NCBI RefSeq assembly: GCF_029852145.1
Contig: NC_079974.1
Location: 20,686,082-20,750,081, forward strand
DNA from: Microplitis mediator
Lineage: Eukaryota; Arthropoda; Insecta; Hymenoptera; Braconidae
Reading direction: 5' to 3'
DNA length: 64,000 nucleotides
Shown here: piece by piece, positions 11,041 through 21,074 of the stretch
How the letters are laid out: each line of letters begins with the position of its first letter
Position numbering within the stretch: the first letter of the stretch is position 1
Program-made: the position numbers and the translations under genes
Notes under the pieces: generated by a model
Databases searched by the model: none
What the model saw: the letters and a program-made list of their open reading frames with translations, nothing else
Told to the model about the DNA's origin: nothing

Positions 11041-12478
11041 GCCCACAGAAATTAGTCAGTTTTACCTAGTTTGGCGGTGCCAACTGGAAATTGATCGAAA
11101 AATTATAATTTTTTGAAATTTTGATACCAAGTAGGATAATAAGAAATTCTAACAAGTATCTAATGGCGGTCTCAATTTGTTTATAAATAATAGGCAAACA
11201 AAAAAAACGTAAATTAAAAATTAAATATCTCTGAAACTATCAATCCGGCGGGTTAAGTTTTCACATAAAATTTGTAGAGCTTAATAAAATCTACAATTTT
11301 GCTTCTGGGTAAATCCCCGTCAGACTGATAGTTTATTAGTTATTAACAATCGAAGTATTATAAACAAATTGAGCTAGCAAGTTGAAAAATCAACCGATTT
11401 GATTTTTTCTTTTTTCCACATATTTCTGGTAATAAAAGGAACATTTTTAACATTTTTCAAAATTTTTATCTCAAAAATTTGATTTTTAAAAATCAAAAAA
11501 CCGCTTTTTCTTTGGAAGCCAATATCTCCGAAACTAAATTTACTACAGCACTCGCACCTATTCTAAAAAATCTAGAATTTAATTGCGAAAAACTCGGCTA
11601 TTTTGAAAAAAATTAATTTTTGATTGGGGTCAAATAATAGCGAGTTGAACGCGAGCGGATTTTCGATAAAGCGAGCGCGTTCGCTACCCGGATTGATGGT
11701 AGAGGGGGAACTCAACAGTAGTGCTCAACTGATATTTATTTACAAATAAACCAATAATAAGGTTAGAACAGTTGTACCGTGCTTGGGGAGCCGATATCAG
11801 TTGAGCACTACTGTTGAGTTCCCCCTCTACCATCAGTCCGGGTAGCGAACGCGCTCGCTTTATCGAAAATCCGCTCGCGTTCAACTCGCTATTATTTGAC
11901 CCCAATCAAAAATTAATTTTTTTCAAAATAGCCGAGTTTTTCGCAATTAAATTCTAGATTTTTTAGAATAGGTGCGAGTGCTGTAGTAAATTTAGTTTCG
12001 GAGATATTGGCTTCCAAAGAAAAAACGGTTTTTTGATTTTTAAAAATCAAATTTTTGAGATAAAAATTTTGAAAAATGTTAAAAATGTTCCTTTTATTAC
12101 CAGAAATATGTGGAAAAAAGAAAAAATCAAATCGGTTGATTTTTCAACTTGCTAACTCAATTTGTTTATAAAACTTCGATTGTTAATAACTAATAAACTA
12201 TCAGTCTGACGGGGATTTACCCTGAAGCAAAATTGTAGATTTTATTAAGCTCTACAAATTTTATGTGAAAACTTAACCCGCCAGATTGATAGTTTCAGAG
12301 ATATTTAATTTTTAATTTACGTTTTTTTTGTTTGCCTATTATTTATAAACAAATTGAGACCGCCATTAGATACTTGTTAGAATTTCTTATTATCCTACTT
12401 GGTATCAAAATTTCAAAAAATTATAATTTTTCGATCAATTTCCAGTTGGCACCGCCGATTTGGCTAATTTCTGTGGGC
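11041..12478. mobile_element. Second long palindromic element, TA-flanked
   Basis: Outer ends GCCCACAGAAATTAG and CTAATTTCTGTGGGC are exact inverted repeats, with TA at 11039-11040 and 12479-12480. The arms are nearly identical inverted copies over about 700 bp. They meet at GCTCAACTGATAT / ATATCAGTTGAGC, leaving a ~50 bp unpaired centre near 11737-11792. A few substitutions and a small indel near the outer end separate the arms. It is unrelated in sequence to the palindrome at 7786. No gene is seen inside. Confidence 0.92.
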
Positions 12479-13490
12479 TATAATATTTAAACATTTGGCG
12501 ACTAAATCCTTTCCTGTCATAAAGCAATAAAATTAGGTGCCTACAGTTATATTTAGCGTGTTCGGCCGAACTGAATCCTGAGTGAGCTTAGTAAGATATT
12601 GTATAGTAAAAGCATATTGAGTCGGAAATAAGTTAAACCATTTGTATTTATAAAACCCCCCAAGCTGCTCTAAACTTTAATTTGGCTTGAATAATTAGTG
12701 TGCTACTGGCTTGGGGAAAGTAGAAAATCTAGCAGGGGACGAAAAAGCGAATAATTGCTTGTTGGGAACCCGAAAGGTACAAGTAGAGAAGCCCTTTACA
12801 TAGGGTATGGGGAGAACTTGCGTCCCACCACTAATCTATGCAAGCGGTTGACCAAAGCTGGAGTCTGGTACCATGGGAGAAAAATTCCAAACTCCACTTC
12901 GACCAGGAGTCTCTCTATATCCTGAGATGGGAGTGTTTAGGTCCAAATGAGGTCGGACTCGTGGTGGTTGTTGGTGACGCACCCACATGCGATGCATGCC
13001 TAATGGGTAATCTAATGTAAGCTTATGTTCATATTTCGCTTGTATAATATATGGTGGAAATTGATGATATAAATAGGGACCACGCAGCGCGAGTATGACC
13101 AAAACGGTTAGCTATCAGCCTCCCGTCAAACGGAAGTGGACTTAACGGCCCCGTTACATTAATTAATTAATTGTATTTATAAGTCGAATAAGTATCCAAT
13201 CAGAATGATTAGAATTAAGAGCAGCTATCGAAGTGGGAACGGGCAGACGGTGGTTCACTCGAGCCTTAAAAAAAGCTTTATTACTGACATACATGACACG
13301 ATATACTTTTTTTCTGGTTCTAGTTGGGTCAAAAACGAGTTGAATTAATACTATTTTTTGAGGAAATATGTTTTTAATTATAGTTCTAGGAGTTAAGAGC
13401 AGCTATCAACTGTTAAAGTGGGAATGGGCAGACTGCGGTTCGTTCAAGCTTCAAAAAAAGCTCCATTAAAATAATTATTATTTTTTTATA
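12479..13490. other. Moderately GC-richer unclassified sequence, probably an old dispersed repeat
   Basis: About 12650-13155 is less AT-rich than its surroundings (for example GGGGAGAACTTGCGTCCCAC and CAGCCTCCCGTCAAACGG) but has no frame above 90 codons and no domain that I recognise. It could be the untranslated part of a retrotransposon. From 13216 and again from 13396 a short block (GAGCAGCTATC, GGGCAGAC, GGTTC, then AAAAAAAGCT) is repeated about 180 bp apart. Confidence 0.4.
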
Positions 13491-13508
13491 ATTATTGAAA
13501 AAACTTAC

Positions 13509-14293
13509 CACTTCGACGTATAAAATCGTCCTGGACGATCTAGCGTTCAGGCCGGTTTTTATTGTTGTCCGCGCCTTCATCACTCGATTGAGGTCTTCAA
13601 TACGGCCAGCCTCGACTCTCCCCCAATCCAGCCTCTCGACGTTCGTCCAGGGATCCTCCAGGGCGACTAAATCACGGCCCGTCCTATTTCTTACTTCTAG
13701 TGCTCTGTAAGGAACAATGGCAATTAATCTTCATCATTCGTGCGATCGTCGAATCATGGAACTCGATATCAATATAATTAGTACCTTAATTCCAAGTTAT
13801 CTGGGCAACCTCCATGGTACTCCCGAATCATCCCTCCGAACTGCCCATATCCAACCAAGGATGCCGTTTTACCTGCGCCACTACGCCCAAACAAAATGAC
13901 GCAGGTTCCTTTTTTGTTTTGTTTTTTTATATATTCCAGGGACTGGTTTGGTGACGTTGAAATACAATCAACTTCGATGTTTGTATTGTTGTATTTCAAC
14001 GTCCTCTCTCCGACTTTTTGTAAATGCATTCCGTCCTGGAATGCATTTTCGAATGTCTGGAAGATTGTGATGAATTCTGTAAGGTTAATTAAATTTTTTT
14101 TCATTAATTTTTTGTATAGTTTTACTGTAACACCGTGCATTGCTTTCGGCAAATGTAGCCGTTCTAGTCCTCCGGCTGAAGAGGAGAGCCTGAGTACATT
14201 TATTGGCCAAAGGTGGACCAAACGGTTTCTTCCGTATTTTCGGCCAAGAATTACGAAAATTGAGTCCATTTCGTTCAAAAAAAGTGCAAACAA
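13509..14293 (-). CDS. Divergent kinesin-motor-like protein (partial gene)
   Basis: Minus-strand exon 14293-13785 joins in frame to exon 13704-13509 across an 80 bp intron (GTACTAAT donor, CCTTACAG acceptor); a GTAAGT donor follows at 13508. The first exon carries a P-loop, FGRSGAGKTASL, preceded by CISTSPNQSLEYI and followed by GGMIRE, in the order seen in kinesins (GQTGSGKT ... GIIPR). The second exon reads ALEVRNRTGRDLVALEDP ... NVERLDWGRV ... TGLNARSSRTILYVEV, matching the kinesin segment that leads into switch I (N..SSRSH). The switch I histidine is replaced (SSRTI), and the spacing between P-loop and SSR is short (about 81 residues). No DLAGSE switch II exon was found below 13500. It may be a fast-evolving kinesin or a decaying copy. 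Kinesins move along microtubules using ATP, but whether this one does is unknown. Confidence 0.5.
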
Positions 14294-15540
14294 TCGTTAA
14301 AATTAATTTTATTGTTTAAATCAAAATAACTCTCGAACCGCTGGTTTGTTGTAGAAGTTAAAAAACTAAATCTGATCAGAATGAGAAAATACATGAAAAG
14401 GTAACACCTTCAACAAAAGTGTTTCTCTGTATCTCAAATATTTAGTGAGATATGACGAAAAGACAGGCTAGGCGCCCGGACCTCTCCCTATCATACGACG
14501 TGATGCCTAGAGCACACGCTCTTTCTCCGCCAAATTGCAATAGACGCTCGATAGGCCGGAATATTTCTAAGTTTTTTACATTAAAAATAAAAGAAAAAAG
14601 AAATCGGCTAAATGTCGGAAATGAATTGCTATCTTATCGTCCGGAGAATATTCTTCTCTTTCTTAACTAATGTTATGGACAAATTTATTATTTTAAAGTC
14701 CAATATCGACCGAAAAAATCGGTAAAATGTCAATATGACCCTTCGACATCGTTTTTTCCAAAACGAATTTCGGTCGTATCGTCCGGCTAAATTTTTTAAC
14801 TTCCGCTATTGAAATTACAGAATTTTCACAAATTCGGGATGTTATTTGTTTCGGTCCGATTTTCGGATATCGAATTTCTATTAAATCTTGACGTTTCGAG
14901 ATCCTAGGAAGCTATTCTGACTAATTTCAAGATTATGTCCGAGTGTATGTATTTGTGTACGTACGTACATACGTAAATATCTGTAACTTTTGAGCGGATG
15001 GACCGATTTACATCGTTAAGTTTACATCTGACGCGGTTACTTAATATCTAAAAGCTGTGAAAAATTGAGCCTGGTAGGTAAGGCTCGTTCAGAGATATTC
15101 AAAAAATAATATATTTTTTTAAATGTTTTTACTTCGAATATCTTGTAATGTGCTTGATGGATTGATTCCAAACTCTACTCAGCTTTAAAACTTTGGAAGC
15201 TGCGTTGAATGCCACCTCAACTTTCAAAATCGGTCCATTCGTTTGAGAGATATCGTTGGAGAAAAAATGATAGAAAATGTATTTTATTTTTTGAAAAGAA
15301 CGTCATGCAAAAGTATTTTCGAGCCCAAATAGCTCGAAAATCTATTCACAACAATTTCTCGAGTTCAAAGAGCTCGAAAATAGCGGGATGTTTTGGGGCT
15401 GGTCTAACTGATAGACCCATTTTTTCTTAACTAATGTTATAAACAAATGAATTTTTCCGATTGGTCGTATCTACATTTTGTCGATTGTTATTATTTGGTT
15501 TTGGACTTTGGAAAAACCCATTTGTTTATATCATGAGTTA
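14294..15540. repeat. Dispersed repeat block, no gene recognised
   Basis: The stretch contains TTCTTAACTAATGTTAT twice (about 14661 and 15425) and an inverted form near 15525, a GTCCGAGTGTATGTATTTGT segment that recurs in altered form at 32938-32958, and the palindromic GTACGTACGTAC. GC-richer islands such as 14460-14560 lack long frames. I read it as one or more degraded transposable elements. Confidence 0.5.
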
Positions 15541-15554
15541 AGAAAAAAGGAGGT

Positions 15555-15670
15555 GGTAAGTATTATGTAGCACGGTTACTATTTGGTTGGGTGACCCGTT
15601 AGCCATGCGTTGAGCTTAACGGAAGTGCACTGACATGTCTGTGCGCCTGGCGTGGATTTGAAAACCTAAT
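15555..15670 (+). repeat. Possible 5S-rRNA-like SINE fragment
   Basis: The stretch GGTTGGGTGACCCGTTAG resembles the 3' part of 5S rRNA (GGATGGGTGACC), including the preceding CACGGTTACTA. SINEs with 5S-derived heads are known in animals. The match is short, and I see no clear box A or tail. Confidence 0.25.
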
Positions 15671-15910
15671 GATCGGTAAAATCGGAATATTATCGATTAC
15701 TGACCGATTCGCCCGTGCTGACTGCATTGACATGGATTTTTTTTTTTGCCTAAATAGCCAGTTGAGCTCAATCAATAATCAAATTGTACTAGATATTTCA
15801 CGTATATGTGATATCATAAATTAAGATAGCAAAAATTATTTTCAATAATAACTTCTCGATGATCAACGTTTTAACTTAAAAAATAATATGACTTATTTGG
15901 CATCTCGATG

Positions 15911-16303
15911 CCCTGATTAAACAACTGAATTCGACCGAATTAAAAATTTTAATTCTGTCATATTCTGTCGAATTCTGCAAAACAGAATTCAACTGAATTG
16001 AAAATTTGAATTTGAATTAAACAGAATAAAACCGATTTAAAAATTTCAAATTCGTTTTAATTTAGTTCAATTCGGATTCAGAAACAGAAATTGGAGAATT
16101 ATTTTCGAATTAATCAGAATTAAACCGAATAGAATTATTCAAATTCGTTTCAATTCGGACAAATTCCGGTTTTCCTGCCGAATTAGACAGAATTCATTTT
16201 TAAGTTAGGTGCCGAATTAACAGAATTTATCTGAATTAAATAGAATTAAAAATTTAATTCTGTTTAATTCGATCGAATTCAGTTTTTTAATCAGGTCGAC
16301 GTC
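15911..16303. mobile_element. Inverted-repeat element built of GAATTC/GAATTAAA variants
   Basis: The left end CCTGATTAAACAACTGAATT, continuing CGACCGAATTAAA, is mirrored at the right end (TTTAATTCGATCGAATTCAG then TTTTTTAATCAGG). The interior is dozens of variants of AATTC/GAATT, in effect a degenerate 5-8 bp repeat. It is non-coding. Confidence 0.7.
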
Positions 16304-16390
16304 TAGTACACATATTAAAGTCATTTAAATTTTTTACTTTTCCAATCGTAAAATTATTTGAATATTGTTATCTTTTCTTTTTTTTTATAG

Positions 16391-16424
16391 GTCCTTACGA
16401 ATTCTGAGACAGATACCGATAGCT
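16391..16424 (+). other. Candidate 34 bp microexon
   Basis: A strong pyrimidine tract and AG (TTCTTTTTTTTTATAG) precede it and GTAAGG follows it. Joined to the candidate exon at 21008 in one frame, it stays open (SLRILRQIPIA then TAETKRSRLV). The opposite strand also shows an AG...GT pair here, so strand is uncertain. Confidence 0.25.
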
Positions 16425-16925
16425 GTAAGGGGGCATATAAATTTATTGTCTCGACTTTTTATTTAATATCTAGATCATTTAATAGAAAAAATGTATTTTT
16501 CTATTAACTTGAGTTTTGTCGTTGTTTAAAAAAAAAATCTGAATGAATGAGTTACTATTCAGACGTTTATAAATGAAAAGTATGTTTTTGCTTTTTATTT
16601 CCATTGTACGTTTTTAAAGTTTCCACATTTTTAGAAAAATTATCTTGATTTAAGAATAATTTTTTCAAAAAAATCTGATTCTTGTTTAAAAATTTTGAAT
16701 TGTGTTAATTTAATAAATAATTTTTTGAGCCAAAAAATTAAAATTCTTAAATGAAGAAAAAAATTTCTTTCTTTTATAATTTTATTTTTCGATGCAGCAC
16801 TTTTTGTTTGGAAACAAAATACTGATATATTTCGAAATTAGGTCAAGATTCAAGAAAATAATTTCTTAACTTAAGATCATTAGTTAGAAATTATATATTT
16901 ATAAATAAATGATTAAAATACTAAC

Positions 16926-17033
16926 TGTCTTTTGGCCGGTGCGGACAGTGTGGACTGGGAGACCTCGATCGCGACCTCGGTGGCTGCTGAGCCATGCCAC
17001 TAGTGGACGGAACTGCTAATAATTTATCCATTT
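16926..17033 (-). CDS. Candidate first coding exon, SR-rich N terminus
   Basis: On the minus strand an acceptor (CTGATTTCAG) is followed three bases later by ATG. The ATG opens MDKLLAVPSTSGMAQQPP then RSRSRSPSPHCPHRPKD, before a GTTAGT donor. The block is strikingly GC-rich within AT-rich DNA. Upstream on the same strand, 18060-17836 ends in a consensus donor (CTTCT then GTAAGT) and could be its 5' UTR exon. I cannot find downstream exons or name the protein. Confidence 0.4.
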
Positions 17034-17138
17034 CTGAAATCAGTCAATTTTTTCTTATTAATTTAAAAACAAATGTTTTTTTTTTTTTATTAATATATAT
17101 TTGATATTTCTCATTAACAATAATTTTTTACAATTCTT

Positions 17139-17442
17139 CACGGAAAGAAATTTTCTTTAAAAATTACCGTTAAATTCATTGTAAACGTGGGACATAGTAC
17201 GGAGCTTTTATTTATTATCATGTTTGAAATAAAAATTACGAAAAAATTTGTTTATTTTTTGGTATTATACTGTAAATTTTAGTCGGTTTTCGGTAAATTT
17301 TATGAAGTCTATAGACTACGGTAAAATTTGTTGAAAAAAAGTCAAAAATTATCTCACTTATCGAGAAATAATTAGGTCGTGCCATTCGTCCCACGATTAC
17401 AGTGAATTTAATGGTGATTTTCAAGGAAAATTTCTTTTCATG
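17139..17442. mobile_element. Small TIR element (CACGGAAAGAAATTTTC ends)
   Basis: The left end CACGGAAAGAAATTTTCTTT mirrors the right end (reverse complement CATGAAAAGAAATTTTCCTT), and similarity continues inward through ATTACCGTTAAATTCA. Internal GTGGGAC / GTCCCAC motifs also pair. The CACGG start recalls the 5701-7558 element, so the two may be related. The minus-strand 111-codon frame overlapping it looks incidental. Confidence 0.65.
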
Positions 17443-17835
17443 TTTAATCATAAAGTTCGTTTTAAAATATATACGATTATTATTAATATACATGTAGTAG
17501 GTAATTAAATATGACTTAAAATAAGACAGGGTGTCAATAATTGGACCCCTGTCAATAATTGTTGCTTTCATCTTAGGTGCAAGTTTCTGAATATATTATT
17601 TTTTATAATTCATTGTTTTTAAAAAAATTCAAAAATTATTAGACATCGGCTAACTTCAGTATCAGAAAAAGTTTCTATTTATTTTACAAGCGCTACGAGG
17701 ATACTACTTTTGTCGACTTTAATGTGAAAACGATAATCATGACAATTCTTTATAAATAATTATTTGATTCATTATGGGAATAATATTTTTTTTTAAACCC
17801 ATTGAATTTTTAAATGTCAAGAGTAGACTTACAGA

Positions 17836-18060
17836 AGTTTATAACTTTAACTGATGGTGGCGTTTCGCTAACGTTCGTAAAGCCGTTAGTAGTCAGTTGC
17901 TCGAATGCGACTGATGGACTGATGGACTGGGTTACGTTAGCAGCACGAGTAGTATACTGGAGCTACTGAGAGCGTTCCCTTCAGTTTGCATGCAATCCCC
18001 ATACCCCCACCATTAAATGATGAGCAAGCTCTCAGTAGCCTTACTATACGTAGATTCTTA
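17836..18060 (-). promoter_or_regulatory. Possible promoter / noncoding first exon
   Basis: This GC-richer 225 bp block is unlike the flanking repeats and lacks a long frame. On the minus strand it ends with the donor-like CTTCTGTAAGTC at about 17836. It may be the 5' UTR exon of the 16926-17033 exon. Direct repeats of ACTGATGG lie within it. Confidence 0.3.
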
Positions 18061-18331
18061 TCTAAGAAGCAGTAGGTTGTGATGTCGGTTGTTTTAAAAG
18101 ATAATTAAAATTAAAAAATATAATTATAAAGTAAAATAAATTTCTAATTTGAACCAGTACTAAGTTTCATATAAATTTACGCGTAAAAATTAACAAAAAT
18201 GTGTTAAATCTCGATTGGTTTGAGTAAATTCCACGCCCACGATTATATCATGACGCATCAGAGTATGGTGGATATTTAAAAGCTGTTTAAAGGTCTTATC
18301 AGACAATTTTATAATTTTTACTAACGAAATT

Positions 18332-18518
18332 GGTGATACTGAAATTGGCCGACGTCTACTAATTTTTGGATTTTTGAAAAAAAAATATTCCAAAAATCTG
18401 CACCAGTAGTTTTAAAAATTTTTTTCATGTGTCTATTTTTAGTTTTTTTTTGTTCTTAAATTTAATTGTTTAAAAAAAAATTCAAAAATTGTCAACTATC
18501 TGCTAATTTTAGGATCAT
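18332..18518. mobile_element. MITE family A copy (variant core)
   Basis: Ends GATACTGAAATTGGCCGACG and TATCTGCTAATTTTAGGATC are degenerate inverted repeats. The centre reads TCTGCACCAGTAG then CATGTGTC, a decayed form of the family core hairpin. Confidence 0.65.
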
Positions 18519-18662
18519 ACAAGATTGTTAGTACCATAAACGTTTTTAAAAGTTATTGACGTGTGTGTTAAATTTTTGTTTTAAATTACTTTATTTGTTA
18601 CTTTTACTATTACTTTTTCTTTGAAAAAACAAAATTTTTTTCAACGTCCAATACTTTCAGTA

Positions 18663-18855
18663 ATGAGTGTAAATGTAGTAAGCATCAGACAAATTTAAAA
18701 TTATAAATAATTTTAAAAAAACTATTTATAAAAAATGCACTTATTAATTTTTTATTTTATGAATGCCCATTTTTTAAAAATTTTATCCTATTAATTATTT
18801 ATTCTATTTATTAATAATTTAAAATTTGTTTGATGTCTGCTACATTCGCACTCAT
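18663..18855. mobile_element. MITE family B copy
   Basis: The left end ATGAGTGTAAATGTAGTAAG, continuing CATCAGACAAATTT, pairs with the right end AAATTTGTTTGATGTCTGCT, continuing ACATTCGCACTCAT. The element is about 190 bp with no coding capacity. Confidence 0.75.
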
Positions 18856-18966
18856 CGTGGAAATTATTTTTTTTAATTTATGGGTTGAGGTAAATATTAT
18901 TATCACTTTTTGTTTATTAATTTATTTATTTAAAATTTTTTTTAATTGTTAAATATCTATTTTTTT

Positions 18967-19171
18967 ATGATTCTAAAGTTAGCAGACAATTTAAAATTTT
19001 CGGATTTTTTTTTCAACAAATCAATAACAAAAAAAAATAAAAACTAAAAATATGCACATGTAGAAAATTTAAAAAACTACAGGTGCAATTTTTTCAAAAT
19101 TTTTTTTTTTTAAATTTACTGTCTAAAAAAAAATCCAAAAATTATTAGACGTCGGCTAACTTCAGTATCAT
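18967..19171. mobile_element. MITE family A copy
   Basis: Ends ATGATTCTAAAGTTAGCAGA and CGGCTAACTTCAGTATCAT are inverted. The central hairpin is GCACATGTAG / CTACAGGTGC. Confidence 0.8.
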
Positions 19172-19267
19172 ATTTTTTTCATTCAACTATTTAACAAAGT
19201 TTTTAATTTTTAAATGCTGATATTTTGTTTTCTTACTCATTCGTTTATTAAAAATTGTTTTTTATTT

Positions 19268-19471
19268 ATGATCCTGAAGTTAGCAGACATTTAAAAATTT
19301 TTGAATTTTTGTCTTTCAACAAATCAATTGCAAAAAAATAAAATAAAAATGTGCACATGTAGAAAATTTAAAAAACTACAAGTGCAATTTTTTCAAATAT
19401 TTTTTTTTTTATAATTTATTGTTTAAAAAAAGAGCCAAAAATTATTAGACGTCTGCTAACTTCAGTATCAT
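19268..19471. mobile_element. MITE family A copy
   Basis: Ends ATGATCCTGAAGTTAGCAGA and TCTGCTAACTTCAGTATCAT. The centre reads GTGCACATGTAGAAAATTTA followed by CTACAAGTGC. Confidence 0.85.
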
Positions 19472-19535
19472 TTCTATTTAAATGTTTAAAATATTAATTT
19501 ATTCATTTTTTTGGTTACAGTGACTCAAAATTATT

Positions 19536-19953
19536 ATGAGTGTGAATGGAGCAGATATCAGATAAATTTAAAATTATTAATTAATAGAGTAAGTAATTAA
19601 TAAAATAATAATTATAAAAAAATGATGACACTGAAGTTAGCAGACGTCTAATAATTTTTGGATTTTTTTTTAGACGATAAAACATAAAAAAAAAATTTTT
19701 TTGAGAAAATTGCACCTGTAGTTTTTTAAATTTTCTACATGTGCATATTTTTATTTTATTTTTTCGCGATTTATTTGTTTAAATATGAAAATTCAAAAAT
19801 TTTTAAATGTCTGCTAACCAGGATCATAAAAAATGCGCATTTAAAAAATTTTCAAATTGATAAGTCCATTGTTTATAATTATTATTTTATTAATTATTTA
19901 CTCTATTAATTAATAATTTTAAATTTGTCTGATGTCTGCTACAATCATATTCA
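19536..19953. mobile_element. MITE family B copy split by a nested family A copy
   Basis: Family B ends (ATGAGTGTGAATGGAGCAGA at 19536; TGATGTCTGCTACAATCATA at about 19930) enclose the complete family A element at 19625-19827. The family A copy therefore inserted later. Confidence 0.7.
19625..19827. mobile_element. MITE family A copy nested in family B
   Basis: Ends ATGACACTGAAGTTAGCAGA and GTCTGCTAACCAGGATCAT. The core is in the opposite order to the neighbours (GCACCTGTAG then CTACATGTGC), so it is inserted in the reverse orientation. Confidence 0.85.
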
Positions 19954-20850
19954 TAATAATGTTGAGTCACTGTAACCTAAAAAATTAATAAATAAATATT
20001 TTAAACATTTAAATAGAAAAAAATTTTTAATAAATAAATTAATAAACAAAAAGTGATAATAATATTTACTTCAACCCATAAACTTAAAAAAATAACTTCA
20101 ATGGGGAATTAATTTAAACGGATAATACCGAAATATGAGTGTAATGTAGCATACATCAGACAAATTTTAAATTATAAATAAGTAGAGTAAATAATTTATA
20201 AAATAAAATATTTAAAAAATGCCCATCTAAACATTTTGAAAACTAATAAGTTCATTTTATATAAATATTTTTTTAAAAATTATTTATAATTTTAAATTTT
20301 AAAAAAATGACGCCGTTTTAGGTTATCAATAAGGTAAAGTTGGTAATAATTTTGAATATTTTTTTTTTAAATTTGTCTGATGTCTGCTATATTTATATTC
20401 ATAATAATGTTGAGTCACCGTAACCTAAAAAATTAATAAATAAATATTTTAAACATTTAAATAGAAAAAAATTTTTAATAAATAAATTAATAGAAAAAAA
20501 ATGATAATAATATTTACTTCAACCCATAAACTTAAAAAAATAATTTCAATGGGGAATTAATTTAAACAGATAATACCGAAAGATGAGAGCAATGTAGCAT
20601 ACATCAGACAAATTTTAAATTATAAATAAGTAGAGTAAATAATTTATAAAATAAAATATTTAAAAAATGCGCATCTAAACATTTTGAAAACTAATAAGTT
20701 CATTTTATATAAATATTTTTTTAAAAATTATTTATAATTTTAAATTTAAAAAAAATGACGCCGTTTTAGGTTATCAATAAGGTAAAGTTGGTAATAATAG
20801 TTTTGAATATTTTGCTTTTAAATTTGTCTGATGTCTGCTATATTTATATT
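19950..20850 (+). repeat. ~448 bp tandem duplication containing MITE family B copies
   Basis: The blocks starting GTTGAGTCAC at 19961 and 20409 are nearly identical for about 448 bp, and a third partial start (TTTAGTCGCTGTAACC) lies at about 20861. Each contains a family B MITE (about 20134-20402 and 20583-20850) with the conserved GCCGTTTTAGGTTATCAATA. No gene is present. Confidence 0.8.
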
Positions 20851-21007
20851 AATAATAATTTTTAGTCGCTGTAACCAAAAAAATAAATGAATATTTACCT
20901 CAATTATTATAATTAAAAAGGATAATAATACAGTTTTTAGATAATTGCGGCAAAATTGTAATGGCGGTTTTTCTCAAAAAGAATAAAAATTTAAAAATTT
21001 TTTGCAG

Positions 21008-21074
21008 ACTGCAGAGACAAAGCGCTCCAGATTAGTAACACCTATTAAGTCACTACCAGGAAATCAGCCCCAAG
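21008..21074 (+). CDS. Candidate 67 bp internal exon
   Basis: A clear acceptor (TTTTTTGCAG) and a GT follow coding-like, less AT-rich sequence reading TAETKRSRLVTPIKSLPG then NQPQ. No neighbour exon with convincing homology was found; 16391-16424 is the only in-frame candidate on this strand. The protein is unidentified. Confidence 0.35.

Noticed and set aside
11684..11905. 73-residue frame at the centre of the second palindrome
   Set aside because: It spans the palindrome axis, so its ends are mirror sequences. No domain is seen.
13495..14300. Plus-strand frames opposite the kinesin-like exons
   Set aside because: They are shadows of the minus-strand coding sequence; no splice sites or domains support them.
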